A DNA stretch of 64,000 nt from Leptidea sinapis (taxonomy: Eukaryota > Arthropoda > Insecta > Lepidoptera > Pieridae). Shown here piece by piece: positions 22,070-34,207 of this stretch. The notes under the pieces were generated by a model. The model was not told where the DNA came from. It searched no databases and worked only from the letters and a program-made list of their open reading frames with translations. The first letter of the stretch is position 1, and each line of letters opens with the position of its first letter. The position numbers were made by a program, and so were the translations under genes. The stretch lies in contig NC_066288.1 in assembly GCF_905404315.1 (NCBI RefSeq), positions 11,432,501 through 11,496,500 of the forward strand, read 5' to 3'.

Positions 22070-22265
22070 AAGCTCATTGTCGCTCAGCGGGCAATGGAGA
22101 GGGCTATGCTCGGAGTTTCCCTGCGAGATCAAATCGGAAATAAGGAGATCCGTAGGAGAACCAGATGGTTGCGAAATTGAAGTGGCAGTGGGCAGGGAGG
22201 AGAACCCGTGATTTGTCGGTTTTTCGAACGAACGCAAAGGGGCGTGTTCGCATGGCAATGAAAGG
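22070..22265 (+). mobile_element. RTE-type LINE tail fragment
   Basis: TCGCTCAGCGGGCAATGGAG, then ATAAGGAGATCCGTAGGAGA and AATTGAAGTGGCAGTGGGCA. It is the same C-terminal tail as at 56930-57245 (Arg-rich RNEEIRRR-like, then KLKWQWAG) with several deletions. Confidence 0.55.
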
Positions 22266-22329
22266 TAGAATGATACATGTTACGTTTCACCAGTCTGTAC
22301 TCACCTTTACAAATCATATGTAGGGAAAG

Positions 22330-23679
22330 TACGACCTACGTGCATGCATTGATCAAATCGTGGACGTACGGAAAAGGAGACAGGTCAAGTTTCAAAAATA
22401 AAAAAGCTTGTGTGAAAAAAAACGTTAATGCAAGTGTATAAATGTAACTACCTAGCTTGTCTAACGGAAATCGGCAATATTTTTGCCTCTGGAAAATTGG
22501 TCGTGATGATGTTTAAGATTAAGCGTTCAAAAGACTTATGACTTTCTTCATCTTAGTCCATAAGGATTGTGGGTTACCAACTGGTGAATGTTCACAGCAA
22601 ATTTTCCGTGCAGTCTGCGACGCCTGTGAAATTATAAAAAAAAATAACTACATAATACGTGTTGATTAGTCAATTTCATCAATCACGTCGATATTCGATC
22701 CTGTTATAAACAGATATGTGTAATATTGGAATTCGTCTCTATGTTTTTGTATATGTTTATCAGTCTTGTTGAATTATAATATGGGAAACTAACCTACACC
22801 AAAATTGTTTTTGCCCAGAAACCTACCTATTTATTGTAATCTATAATAAGAGTTTTTCTTGTAATAGAGTATATTGAAAAATGATTTAAATACTTTAATT
22901 GTATTTTGTTTTAGAGCTGATGGTCTTGTTACCAATGCTCTAAAATCTAAATAAATAGAACAACAACAAAACAGTCTTGTTGACGTATAGAATGACAGTC
23001 ACAAAATGGCGTCGATGTAGGCTTTGGCTAAATTGTGGTGTAAATTGCACAGAAACCAAGTAAGAAAAATAGAACTATTCTAAGTGTCGGTATTCGAAAA
23101 AAAAAAGATCGATGTAAAAAAATAGTCCTAAAAAAATCTCTATGGTAGGTAATGGTTTAAAAAAAACTGAAATAATCCATTTTTATGGCCATAGGGGCCA
23201 TAATAAGAGTTATGAATTAAAATATATTATATAAGTACTTACATGATTATACGATTGTTCAAGTAATAATGTATTAATGTTTATAACTGTTACAAATATA
23301 TTTTCGTTGTAATTAAGATTAATTAGGTAGGTACCTAAATCAAATAAATATTAACTATGTAATATAATTAATACGTAGGTCTTTTTAGCAGAGCAATGTA
23401 CGGTATAATTTTTGGTAACTTAAACTTATTATATATTTAACTACCACATGAATATAGGTAATCATAATACGTTAGTAGGTTATATAAACCCTTAAAATGT
23501 AATGTTCTATTTTATTTATTTAAGAAGTTATTGTACGTATGTAGTCATAGGTAAGGAGACAAAAAGTGATGTGGCGTAGCGAAATATAATTTTGTTAATA
23601 GGTTATTAGGATACACAAATAAAGCGGGCAAGAAAAAATAACATCTCTAACGGAGATGCAGCAATATAGAAAAAAAATC
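22330..23679. other. AT-rich intergenic DNA, nothing identified
   Basis: No spliced coding segment, tRNA-like sequence or inverted-end element was recognised. Confidence 0.5.
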
Positions 23680-23755
23680 AAATATTTTTATTCAAAATAG
23701 GATATAAAATCACTTTTTGAAAGTGAACAACTACCACCCATTCGAATTCGAAATA
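23680..23755 (-). mobile_element. LINE 3' UTR fragment, antisense
   Basis: AAATATTTTTATTCAAAATA then ATAAAATCACTTTTTGAAAG and CTACCACCCATTCG. Same family as 16800-16895 and 29650-29760. Confidence 0.55.
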
Positions 23756-24014
23756 AAATTTTAGATTAGATAATATTAAGTAAATTAGTACTAAGTTTAA
23801 TGTTTATAATTTATATTATGTATAAAAATGTGTTATCCTCATAATATATACAAAATGCGTATCTCGTATAAGTAAACTAAATGCGATGCAAGAGAATTGA
23901 TATTGAATTAGTTATGTTAGTCTTATGGAAATGTTACTCCAATACATAGGTACTTACTCATAATATAATGTATGATGTGTTTACGTAGTCGCTTTTGTTT
24001 AATGGTCCGCCCAT

Positions 24015-24318
24015 ACTGCTGTTATAAACATTTAATCACAATGTCTGTGAATGTTAGTAAACATTTCCAAACAAAAATTGTTAGTGAACAGATTGTAATA
24101 AATAAAACGTTTGTTATGCCTTGTTTGTACACATATCTATTGTATCCATGCGACAGCAGGGTATTCGAAGAGTCCTGGGCCCGTTCTAGCATGCTCCGCA
24201 CAATATTTTTAAATGTTAAAAATGGTTGTAAACATTTTACATCAGCGTAGGAACACTCAAAAAATCTAATAATTCCTAGCATCTGTTAGCAAGTTTGTAA
24301 ACATTTTATAACAGCAGT
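24015..24318. repeat. MITE with ACTGCTGTTATAAA ends
   Basis: ACTGCTGTTATAAACATTTA at the left is matched by the reverse complement of GTAAACATTTTATAACAGCA at the right, with a single-base slip. The interior of about 300 bp does not code. Confidence 0.6.
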
Positions 24319-25181
24319 AAGGGATCACTATAACTGTAGAAGTTGGTGTAATACCGTATTTATATATCTAGTATCTACCTAGATATTAGTGCGACAAAAG
24401 TTTTGCTTCCTTGAATGATTGAGAAAGCCAAACAATATTATACGTACTTTTATACTTAGATCTAAAAATACTTATTGTTATATGATATTCTATGTAGACT
24501 TAGAGAAAACACTAAATGTAGGTATAAGTATTAAGGCAACACCAAATGAGAACCAAAGATATTATTAGAAATTAAAGTTATACTATAGATATTACTTATA
24601 TTTATTTGTAAGAAGATATTAACCTACCTAACATGAACAAGTATTGTTTGACATTAAACTTCCAATATGGATGATACACGCAAATTGGTAAGGTAGTTGT
24701 TGTACATGTCCACTGTTCGACTATTATATTATAGGTACATATAATAATAATAATATTATGATGTAGGTACTGTGGTAAATACGTATAAATAGTTACAGTG
24801 ACTTGCAAGTTGTACAAGCATCATAATTAATTGTAATGACTATATCGGAACTATACTAAGGCCAACGAGACTAGATAAATAATGTAAACAAAGTTCAAAA
24901 CATTTTTCTTTGAATAAATTTTGTACAAATTATGGATTCCCTATTCTAATAGCTGTATTAGACAAGGATGATTCGTAGGAAGAGTTCGAATCGTAACGGT
25001 CCGTTTGTTTACATTCTCTATCTCGTCTCGTTAGCCTTAGCATACTACACTATAACACGTCATTTAACAAAATGTGTTAATGTATATTCTCTTCGTAAGT
25101 AACGTATTAGAACTAAGAACATTTTACATAAGTAAACATTAATATTGAACTATTTTAAATGATAGTTGAACTGTATTTTAA

Positions 25182-25370
25182 CTTAAACACATGGTCAGAT
25201 TTTGTACAGCCGAACAATCGGACGCGGTCTGGCGGCGGACCATATTCAATGGTAGGTATGTCCCATTGTACATCGCACAAAATTCCACCTCGCACCATCC
25301 AGAATTGGTGCGAGGCGCTCACCGGACCGTCCGATAGTCCGGCCGTACAAAATCCGACCATGTGTTTAAG
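25182..25370. repeat. 189-bp MITE with long inverted ends and TTAA-like junctions
   Basis: The left end is CTTAAACACATGGTCAGATT and TTGTACAGCCG. The right end is CGGCCGTACAAAATCC and GACCATGTGTTTAAG. The arms are about 30 bases with two or three mismatches. TTAA lies at each edge. The interior is GC-rich with GGACCG/CGGTCC motifs. Confidence 0.75.
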
Positions 25371-25399
25371 CTATTATAAAACACTCGACGAGACCCGCA

Positions 25400-27032
25400 T
25401 AGTGATGTCATTAATTTAAAGTAGGTCGATATTTAGTATATACAGACCGAAATGCTGATATTGTCATGCGGGTAATTCGTATTATCTACTCAAATTGATT
25501 GTTTAAAATAGTGAACATTACTAGTCATTGTATTATATAAATTGTGTAACATTTATGAATTTAAATAAAAATTAACAGTTGTATTTGGGATTATCTAGAA
25601 TAAAACTACGTCCAAATTTGAGATTAGCAGTTAATGTTGGTACTAATATATTATATGTATTCTTAATTAAGTATTTATCTATATTGAATTATATTATTAA
25701 CTTTCTTGAAATCAAAGTTGATTTCGAATAAAATATATTAGGATTAATTAAGAGCAGTCATTGTTTCATTTTCTTCAATGAGTTTATTTTTAATTGAGAC
25801 TGGTCGTTCGAGTTAAATTAAAATTGATTGAAGGAGCATAATTGAAATAATGACTAGCTGTTAATCTGTCATTACAAAAAATATGAAATATTATTAAACG
25901 TAGGTTTTGACTATGATTATGTCATGCTATTGAAAATCAACTGTTCCATTTTTGAAGTGGGTACAATATCTATTTGTGTGATTTTAAAATACCTCTGAAA
26001 ATGTTATGTACCTGTGTACATAGATATATTTTAATGTTTCACAATAACTCATTGGGTATATTTATTGTAGTTTTACAAAATATATGAAAGATATTTATTT
26101 ATTGTTTAATGTGTAGGTACAACTGGTGTTATATTTTTATTAATTAGTCGATATTAACATGAGTCTTAGTGTGGATATTCCTATATTTATTGCAATTTAC
26201 AAAAAAAATATTTAGTTTTCTTATGCTAGGTTGAGGCTACGATATCAAACATATTGGGCATTTATCCGACTTCTTTATTAGAGTCACTACTATAGTAGGG
26301 GAAAGTAACAATAAAACACCCACTTACATATTTTTTCAGATATTTATTTCCAAACCATACTGAATTAATGCTTCCACCAAGCATACACCTTCGTGTGTGC
26401 TTGCTTGCTTGCACACTGTATCTCCATACAGTGTTGCCAACGTCACAAGTGTCTATCCACTTATGACGAAAAAAATAAACTTTCCTTAAAGATTAGTGGA
26501 TAAGTACATATATTTATTTATAAGGTAAGCCCCGCGGATCTTGTGGAAGTCTGTTCGGTCTATGGTCCCACTGGGGTTTCGATTCGAAAAAAAATGTGTT
26601 AAATACATTATTACGAAAAGTACTATACATTATTCATGAAATATTCATGTTATATTTATAAAAAGAATTACTATAAGATAATGGCACAATCTCATAACCA
26701 CCACCACAAAACACAAATGCCTATGACATAGACTTAATTGTTTCGTAGATTATTGAGAAGTGTTTAGTCATAAGAAAAGTATTCCATAATATGTTGTATA
26801 TGGTTGGTTATTATAGAATTTAATTGTTATTTTCAATGATGTTTGAATAAAATCCTGTCTGTTTAAATAAATTGTTTTAATTCAATAAGAATGTCTTATG
26901 TCACATACTTACAAACATAGTTACTAATATAGCAGTCATAATCAAAAATTCATTAAAATAAAATATTAATTACAAATTACATGTTTTGGTAATTATAAAT
27001 TAATACACAATATCAAAAAAAAAATATTAAAG
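25400..27032. other. AT-rich intergenic DNA downstream of the Ana2/STIL gene
   Basis: Only simple AT-rich sequence is seen, with a small TGTGTGCTTGCTTGCTTGCA repeat near 26394. The 3' UTRs of GARNL3 (from the left) and of the minus-strand Ana2/STIL gene (from the right) presumably end in it. Confidence 0.5.
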
Positions 27033-30000
27033 TCATAGGAACTTCGGTTGCTGTTTTAAAACTGTAATATCTAAAAATTTTGGCATGTCTTGTTGCACTT
27101 TTTGTGGCGCAGCAGTTTTACCTGTAACAAATTAATTATCAATACATATTATATAAATAAAATTTTAGTCCTTTATTCCGACTATTTTCCAAGACCTGTG
27201 GAACGTATTTGATATTCTTTCAGTGGCGGATTATGTTATAAATAGTAATAGTACGTGGGTAACACTGAAAATGTTTAGAACTGGCCAGTTAGAAATATTG
27301 CTAATCAAAACTTTTTTTTAATTTCAATTTTAGAACTCTTTGGTAACTTAATGTAGTATATTGCATTCATTTGTCATTTTTTTTTGTGAATTGGCGTCAA
27401 ATCCTAAAACTCTTGTTACACGTGAAAATGAACCTAAGGCGAGAAAATTTTCGGTCAATGATTTATTATGACTTTCGTTGTGGGCTTACTAAACAACAAA
27501 GCTATGATAGGCTGCGATTAGCATTTCTTAGTGAAGCCTCATCTCGTGCCACTATTTACAATTGGTTTAACGAGTTTAAGCGTGGACTTAGCAATCTCAA
27601 TGATAATCCGCGTGAGGGACGTCCTTTAACAGCGACTACTGAAGATAACATCAATGTTGTACGACGCATGATAGATGAAGATAACGGAGTGAGCGATCAG
27701 CAGATACGGGCAAGCCTAGGCATTGGTATGAGTTAAGTTCAAAATTTAGGCGTCTATCATATACAATGCTACCATTTACACAAATTAAATTTGAATACAA
27801 AATTTATGAACGATGCGGGAGTCAAACCCGCGACGCGAAACAAACGCAAGAGCGTTCCGTGCGAGCGCTCTTCCAACTGAGCCAACCGTTCGAGTGAAGT
27901 ATCGTTGATAAATCTTGTATGTCTTGTTCAACTATCAGGTTGTGGCTTCATCTACGGGATCTACTTTACAGTAATTGATTACCTGCTCAACCCCAATATT
28001 AGGAAATTGACTTGAGATGTCGCTCTTTCAAATCGAAACAATTTGTTTTTTTATTTTCAAATTAAATTTAATGAGTCACCTACCTAAATATTCCTATATT
28101 ATAGAAACATTATAAGACAACCCATATGGCCCAGCAGTTAGCGACAGCAATTTTTGTTTATTATATGTATATATTCTATATGTGAAGGTGAACAACATTT
28201 TTTTATTATAGAAATGGCAAGACAAGTGGAAGGCGTACATCTGATCGTAAGGGCTACCTTCGCCTTGCCTGTTATACAATACAGTGCCGCGGAGGATAAT
28301 TAAAAAAAAATTACAATCCTGAACGGACACACTTCAAACTGAGACATACTGTCAACGACTCGATCACCTGGCGTTTCGTAGAGATGTCGCTACATTAAGT
28401 GTCTTCTACCGCATCTATCACGGGGAGTGTTTCGATGAGCTGTTAAACCTGATTCCTGCGGCCGAATTCGACCTTCACACGACAAATAAGATTATAATCC
28501 CCACCATCTGGACGTACAACAACCAAGCTGTGGAATGAGATTCCTTGTGCAGTGTTTCCGGGACGATACGATATGGGTTAACTTAACCTTAAATGCCGGC
28601 AACGCTACTGTGACTTCTCTCGTGTTGCAAGAGAATGTGGGCAGCGGTGATCACTTAACATCAGGTGACCAGCCATACGCTCGTTTGTCCTCCTCTTCCA
28701 TAAAAAAATACTGCTTGTACAATTCTAACTAGCGACAAAAAACTTGTTTTTAGCAGCCTCCCAGTGGAAAACATAGGTCACATAGAGTTTGACATGGAAA
28801 AGTATGCAAATAGTATTTTCTATGATCATGACGAGTCCACGAACACGGCAGTCCCCCTGAAACGTGCACTGAAAATGTCACGAAACGTCGGGTTAATTAA
28901 AATTATAATAAAAATGTAACTTTAACACTAAAACCTAATGTAAAAATTACAATTGTACGCGTTTTAATCCTCTGAAAAATATGCAAAATTTGCTAATTGA
29001 ACCCTAGGCAGACAAAAATAATATTTTCTTTTACCCTCAGTTCTTGAATTCACTCAATACTTTGGCATAGGTGCGAAGGATGGGCAGAAAATAAAAAAAG
29101 AATACCTTGCAGAATCTTATGTCTCTCCATGTAGTTCTTCGTAGCAAATGACAAGTCAGTTGGTTGGGCTGGCACATTTGTTAATGCGAGGCCATCCTGG
29201 TTGGTCTTCAAATATTTTGCAGCAAGCTGGTTCATTTTTAAGCTTGTATCTGTTGTTGTAGTAGGTGCTTGTGGAATTTCAACAGGATTCTGTCCAAATG
29301 TCACCCTGTAATTAATTATTAATTATAATGTATAGATACATGAAACTCCTACCACCATATTCCGCCTTCGCATGACACGCCACACTTAAGAATATCTTTC
29401 CCACCATCTGGTGTTTTTCCAAAGTGCGGTTTTCTAGAAACTTTCGCGTGTACACCTTCTTTAAAGGCCTGCACCACTCATTCACAACTGTCATTTCTTT
29501 GGTGTTGCAAGAGAATGTGGGTTAAGATTATCACTTAACATCAGGTAACCCATACGCTTGTTTGTCTTCTTCTGCCATAAAAAACAAAAGACAGACATGA
29601 CCTGGAAGCCACACATTAAAAAACTCACTTTTATCAGCAAAAAAAACCCACTGAGTTTCTCACACCTGTTCTTCTCAGGTTTGAGACGAATCTTTACAAA
29701 TGCATAACAGTTTAAACATCTAACATGTTATTTATAAAATCCTATTTTGAATAAAAGTATTAGAATCAAGCATATAGTTTAAAATAATAATCAATCTGAT
29801 CATCAAACCTGTTGAGACTTTCATCATTTAGAACTACATCTCTTTCTGTTAGTCTCTCTCTCTCTTTCAAACTGAGACATTGTCATGGTAATTACTGTAC
29901 AGAACCAATACATTCTTGTTAACAATAAATAAATAAATACGGTAGGACAGAGTGGCAATCTCACAATTAAATCTATAAGTTAAATAAAACGAACCTTTTA

Positions 30001-32478
30001 GTAACACTAACATTTGTTTTGTCAATTTGCATTAAGCACTTCTGCCTTGTGTTCCTGTACATAGCACTGGCTGATGAAGGCATATCAGATTCATGCAGAA
30101 TACCGTTCACATGAGTCTGAAATTAATAAGAGCTTGAAAGTACTTAAATTCATGTGACAATAAAAATATATGACCCTTGTAGAGACTGCCGATAGAAGTA
30201 AAAACTAGAACTTTTAGTATTAACATCATAAATTTTATAATGTTTAAACAATTAAATTATTAATTTAATTTTTTTTGAAAAAACTTATTTTTAATAACAA
30301 AAACACTATTTCAACAATGCACAGTATACACACATTGAAATTTTCACTATATCCAATTTCACTTAATAAGATATACACAGCACTTCTGATGCACAATATG
30401 TCACGCAAAATCACGAGATTTCACCCATCCAAAAAGTGTGTAATATATATATTTATAATTATTATTTGCGTCAGTTATGAGCATGTCAGTGACGCGAACA
30501 CATATTTTTTCCTCGTCCATCCTTCAATGTGGTTAAAGAAGTTTTCACTTCAAAAACAAACTCTAAGCTAAGCTACGCAGGACTAACTACTTTAGTTATG
30601 TGGTTTATAACATTACTTTTTTGTACATATTACTTACCATAACTTTATTATAATATGTCCAACCCACATTTGATGGATCATCACTTCCAGAATCAGAACT
30701 GAAAAATATTTTAATCAATAGTCTTGTGGAATTTCTAAAAAATGGATAGCATTAAGCAAAGGTTAACAGAAAAATCAAGTGCACAGACTATATAAATAAT
30801 AGTTTGTGATGTTATAAAAAGAATGGTACCAAATCTGAAATATGATATTACAGAACTCCTACTAAATTTGTTTATGTTCTTATTTTTCATCACTGTTACC
30901 CCCACCACTAAACTCATTAAGCTTGTTGAATAGAACTATATAAAGGCAATCCTTTAAAATAATTTGGATCATGCACACTTACTCGCTGTAATCTTTTACA
31001 TCCAAATATAGAGTTTGATCAGGAGACATAAGGGGTGTAGTTGCATTGTCAACATGTAGATTATATAAACTTAATTCATTCAATGTTTTGTCATCAATAT
31101 TAGTATTTCTTATCATATCATTAACAATCTCTGGTTCAGATTCCCCATTCTTTTGTATCCCTTCTAAAAAATTTATGTTGACCGGCTGTGCTTTGGAAAC
31201 TTCTTTAATGCTGATTTGTGATCTATTACACTGTATCTGTGCCTCACATTTTTTTATAACTTCTTTATTGATGACAGTTGATGTACAAACCATTTCAAAA
31301 CTAGTCATTACACCTATTGACATTTTATGTTGATGATTACCAACAGCTTGTACTGTAAAATTGTCAACACCATTTTGAATAGGTAGCCTACTATCAACTT
31401 CTTTTTTATTACTATTCTCTATAAATTTATCAACTTTTTCTTGCAACAACTGTAACTGTTCGTTCTGTAATTTTATTATTTTGAACAAATCTGCAACGGT
31501 TGGTTCTCTTCTCTCCTTTGTGACGGTGTTTTGTCCTACAACTTCAGTGTTATCTGATTTTTTATTCTCATACTTTTCTATAGCCCATGTCTTTTTATCT
31601 ATAGCATTTATAGGGCTAGATTTAGGGTTTTGTACTTGACATTGACACGGGACTTTAATAGGGCTTGCATTTAAATGATGTGGACACATTCTTGATTTCT
31701 GTATCATACAACAGCATTGTTGTTCATTTATTATTGGAGTGAGTTTCAATGACGGTACTAAGCACTGTTGTTCATTATATGGAGTACTTGTTGAACTACA
31801 GTGATGACATTTACAATATTCATGCAATGATTCACTGGTTTTAAGTGTTTCTTGATGATAATTAAAAGCATTGTTTAGATGACTTAAATGTCCAAGTTGA
31901 GCAAGCTCTTGTTTTCTTATGATAGGATTATTTTCTTTATCTAGAGTCAGCTTTCTAATATCACCAATAGAACTTAGGGCACCAATTGTTTTAAGGTTTT
32001 CCTTTCTTAAGAAAAAATCATTTTCACTAATGGTTCCATTTGAATATTTATTATTTTCTCTTGCAGTTGTCGACCTTTTCTGGCAATTCTCTGATACTTC
32101 GTCACATTTCTTAGCAATTGAAGAAAAATTGTGTTTATGTGGCGCCACATTGGAAATATCTAACATGCTCAAATCGAGATCATTTGATGGTAATTTTGGA
32201 TGAGCTATTGCTGAAAATTTCGGTGCATATGATTTTTCTAATGTTGGATAAGGTGAACTATTCCCATATTCATATCTTCGCACAGGGTCAGTCGAATAGG
32301 ACAATACCCGTCCATATCCGGGATGGTCCAGAGTTGGAGCTGAATTTATTTGCTTCCCTATAAACTGTCGTGGTGAATGAGATTCACTGTCGTTAATCAT
32401 AATATTCCTATTTATATCCTTCAACGGTGATTCAAATCGCACTCTCTTCATGGAGAACCAACGTTGAGTTATCTTCAA
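27033..32478 (-). CDS. ana2: Ana2/STIL-like centriole duplication protein (5 exons, 655 aa)
   Basis: Exons on the minus strand: 32478-30983, 30698-30638, 30116-29995, 29305-29106 and 27121-27033 (TGA). All borders are GT/AG and all phases fit. The long first exon encodes a low-complexity, Cys/His- and Ser-rich half. A predicted coiled coil follows at residues 326-356 (VADLFKIIKLQNEQLQLLQE), then SIGVMTSFE. The fourth exon ends with TDLSFATKNYMERHKIL (about 610-626), resembling the STAN motif of Ana2/STIL. A coiled coil followed by a C-terminal STAN motif is the Ana2/STIL plan. In that family the coiled coil drives oligomerisation and binds Plk4, and the STAN motif binds Sas6 at the growing centriole. 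Starts at 32478 or 32451 (MKRVRFESP) are both possible. The assignment rests on motifs; the N-terminal half is not recognisable. Confidence 0.72.
27371..27736 (+). pseudogene. Truncated mariner transposase, N-terminal HTH region
   Basis: The frame reads NLRRENFRSMIYYDFRCGLT then ATIYNWFNEFKRGLSNLNDN and REGRPLTATTEDNI. These are the two helix-turn-helix units and the GRP linker of a mariner-type transposase. The catalytic domain is absent: the frame ends after ASLGIGMS and is followed by a SINE. It lies antisense in the last Ana2/STIL intron. Confidence 0.8.
27760..27891 (-). repeat. tRNA-derived SINE with well-kept tRNA-like head
   Basis: On the minus strand the head starts at 27891 with GAACGGT and closes at 27814-27808 with ATCGTTC, a 7-bp acceptor-like stem with one G-T pair. 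The A box TGGCTCAGTTGG is canonical. The T arm GCGGG/CCCGC has loop TTTGACT, one base from the B-box consensus. The anticodon-variable region is expanded and irregular, so this is a SINE and not a tRNA gene. An AT-rich body (ATAAATTTTGTATTC) follows. Confidence 0.75.
28200..28345 (-). repeat. Tail repeat T1, minus
   Basis: ACATCTGATCGTAAGGG-like start, then GCCTGTTATACAATACAGTG and GCCGCGGAGGAT, as in the copies at 7250-7590 and 55400-55715. Confidence 0.45.
28345..28712 (+). mobile_element. 5'-truncated LINE, ORF2 tail and 3' UTR
   Basis: It reads CGACTCGATCACCTGGCGTT, then TTCTACCGCATCTATCACG, CGAATTCGACCTTCACACGA and TGTTTCCGGGACGATACGAT. It ends GTGATCACTTAACATCAGGT and a short A-run. 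Same family as 7795-8299 but in the opposite orientation. Confidence 0.7.
29106..29305 (-). CDS. ana2: Ana2/STIL exon 4 carrying the STAN-like motif
   Basis: The exon begins by completing an R codon and reads VTFGQNPVEIPQAPTTTTDT, then MNQLAAKYLK and PTDLSFATKNYMERHKILQ. The donor is GTATTC. The 'S/A-T-x-x-Y-x-x-R-x-x-L' ending is the part that best identifies the family. Confidence 0.75.
29335..29595 (+). mobile_element. LINE 3' end fragment
   Basis: It contains CACACTTAAGAATATC, CCACCATCTGGTG, then GTGTACACCTTCTTTAAAGG, AAGAGAATGTGGG and ACTTAACATCAGGTAACC with an A-run. It is the same LINE 3' end as 8840-8972. Confidence 0.6.
29640..29765 (+). mobile_element. LINE 3' UTR fragment, sense
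   Basis: CACTGAGTTTCTCACACCTG, TTCTTCTCAGGTTTGAGAC and AATCCTATTTTGAATAAAAG. Antisense copies of this 3' UTR occur at 16800-16895 and 23680-23755. Confidence 0.6.
30983..32478 (-). CDS. ana2: Ana2/STIL exon 1: long 5' coding exon with coiled coil
   Basis: This exon is 1496 bases with donor GTAAGT at 30982. It contains a Cys/His-rich patch at residues 221-280 (YCKCHHC, QQCCCMIQKSRMCPHH, PCQCQVQ) and the coiled coil at 326-356. It encodes about three quarters of the protein without a break. Confidence 0.75.
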
Positions 32479-33430
32479 TTAAAACGGTTAAAATATACAG
32501 AAATACTTATTTGCGATAAATCTTAAATTGTAAATAAATCTGGACTTGTATACTAGTAAAATCAGTTAATAAACAATCAAATGTTATTTTAAAAAGCAAT
32601 GCAGTACATATTAAAGAATCATACTATGCAAAAGATACTACAATTATAATAAAACTTAACTCAAAACGAAACCAATTACAAATTCGTTGATAATTTTAAA
32701 AATTTAACTGTAGAAAGTTAGAAATTGAAGTTGAACGAACGTCGTATTTATTTTGCCCAATTGCCCAATGTGTCAATACTGAATACACATCACAATTGAC
32801 AGCACTACGTACCGCCATTGACATTTGACGTACAAGCTTCCGATCTGAGTAACTCGTACGGAGACTCGCACGCCAGCTACAAGCACGTGAAACTTAACGT
32901 GCTAGTAAATCGCACAACTATCAGCCAAGATAATTATTTGTGCTTGTTTTTTGCCGTAGTGCAATCGAAAAACAAAACATAATGGCTTGTTGGGGCGACG
33001 AGAAAACTTTATTATTCATTTCGCTGTATCGTGAACAGCCATGTATAAAAATAATATAAGGCGTGAGCAAGTATATCAAAATTCATTTTGTGATCTTCAA
33101 TTCGCGCGTCACTGGCACGGTGCACAACCTTTCCAGATACTGGTATACCAGACACGAGCATGTTTATCACGAGATGACATTCTTACCAGCACCTAGCATA
33201 CCATTCACTGGGATGTGTATCACGGTATTAAATGTCGTTTATATTTTTATACTAATCTCTTCTGTAAATCAAATTATTTTATTTTATTGTCAATATTAGA
33301 AATTAATTACTAACTGTTTTTTTAAATTAAAATTTAGTTGTTCTAATTAAAATGTTCCACTTACAGTTTCATTAGCAGAGTAGGGTTAACCCTACCCTGC
33401 GTAAGTTGCCATGCCAAGCCATGCGTAAAA

Positions 33431-33511
33431 AGAACATCTTCCCTAGGGAACTCAGGGCCGTCTCCCCAAAACTCGATACAACGCTAGTTACGCTAATAGG
33501 GAAGATGTTCT
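33431..33511. repeat. Inverted repeat with 15-base perfect arms
   Basis: AGAACATCTTCCCTA at 33431-33445 and TAGGGAAGATGTTCT at 33497-33511 flank a 51-base GC-richer spacer. It may be a short MITE; no target duplication was recognised. Confidence 0.65.
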
Positions 33512-34175
33512 GAATACAACGGCGCTATGTGTTTCTTGCTACTTTCGCCCTTTCTCACTATCTCCCTCTTATTGGACAAAAATGTCCCACATTTTCGTGT
33601 CATTTTATTGCATAAAAATATTACTCTCATGCTGACAAATAAGTTTTAATTCAAAAATAATTTATAATAAATCATTTTATTTTCCGTTGCGACGCACAAA
33701 GAAATTGTGCATACAGTTTTAAACTTAGGTATAAAAAAATTGAATTTTATTTGAAATGTGAGTAAATTTTATCTGTTTATGAATTTGTCAGTCACAAATA
33801 TTATTTGTTCATGGTGAAAAGTGGTTACTTAAAAAAATTTGTTATTTCACTGTTATAAAATTCGAGAATATGAGTTAGTGTTTTGAATTGCTTAATTTGA
33901 CGAGATAGTTACTAGTAGATTGCTTGCTAGTGAATGTATCAGAAAATTATTGAAACAAGCTATAATATGCAAAATAAACCATCTTATAAACAAAATTAGG
34001 GTCAGAACGTTTTGGTCAGGGCGTAGCGTGCCGTACGGAACTTTCAATTTTGGTGTATCTGAAAAATCTAGTGCCCTGGGGCACTTGCAGATTTCGGAAG
34101 GCTAGTATATATATTGTCATACTATTTATACATGGTAAATTTATCCTAGCATTGATTTTCACTTATAAAAGTGAA

Positions 34176-34207
34176 AGAAAGCCCCCATTATAAAATGGGG
34201 GCTTTCT
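34176..34207. repeat. Perfect 14-bp stem, 4-base loop
   Basis: AGAAAGCCCCCATT, loop ATAA, then AATGGGGGCTTTCT. It is far richer in GC than its surroundings and could fold as DNA or RNA. It lies 385 bases upstream of the mRpL30 start codon. Confidence 0.8.

Noticed and set aside
25159..25419. An 86-codon plus-strand frame and its minus-strand partner as genes
   Set aside because: Both are created by the inverted repeats and GC-rich core of the MITE at 25182-25370.
27808..27891. A true tRNA gene on the minus strand
   Set aside because: The acceptor stem, A box and T arm are good, but the anticodon arm does not fold into a 5-bp stem with a 7-base loop. An AT-rich SINE body follows.
30275..30571. 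A 98-codon plus-strand frame inside the Ana2/STIL intron
   Set aside because: It is AT-rich, without domain similarity, and opposite a verified spliced gene.
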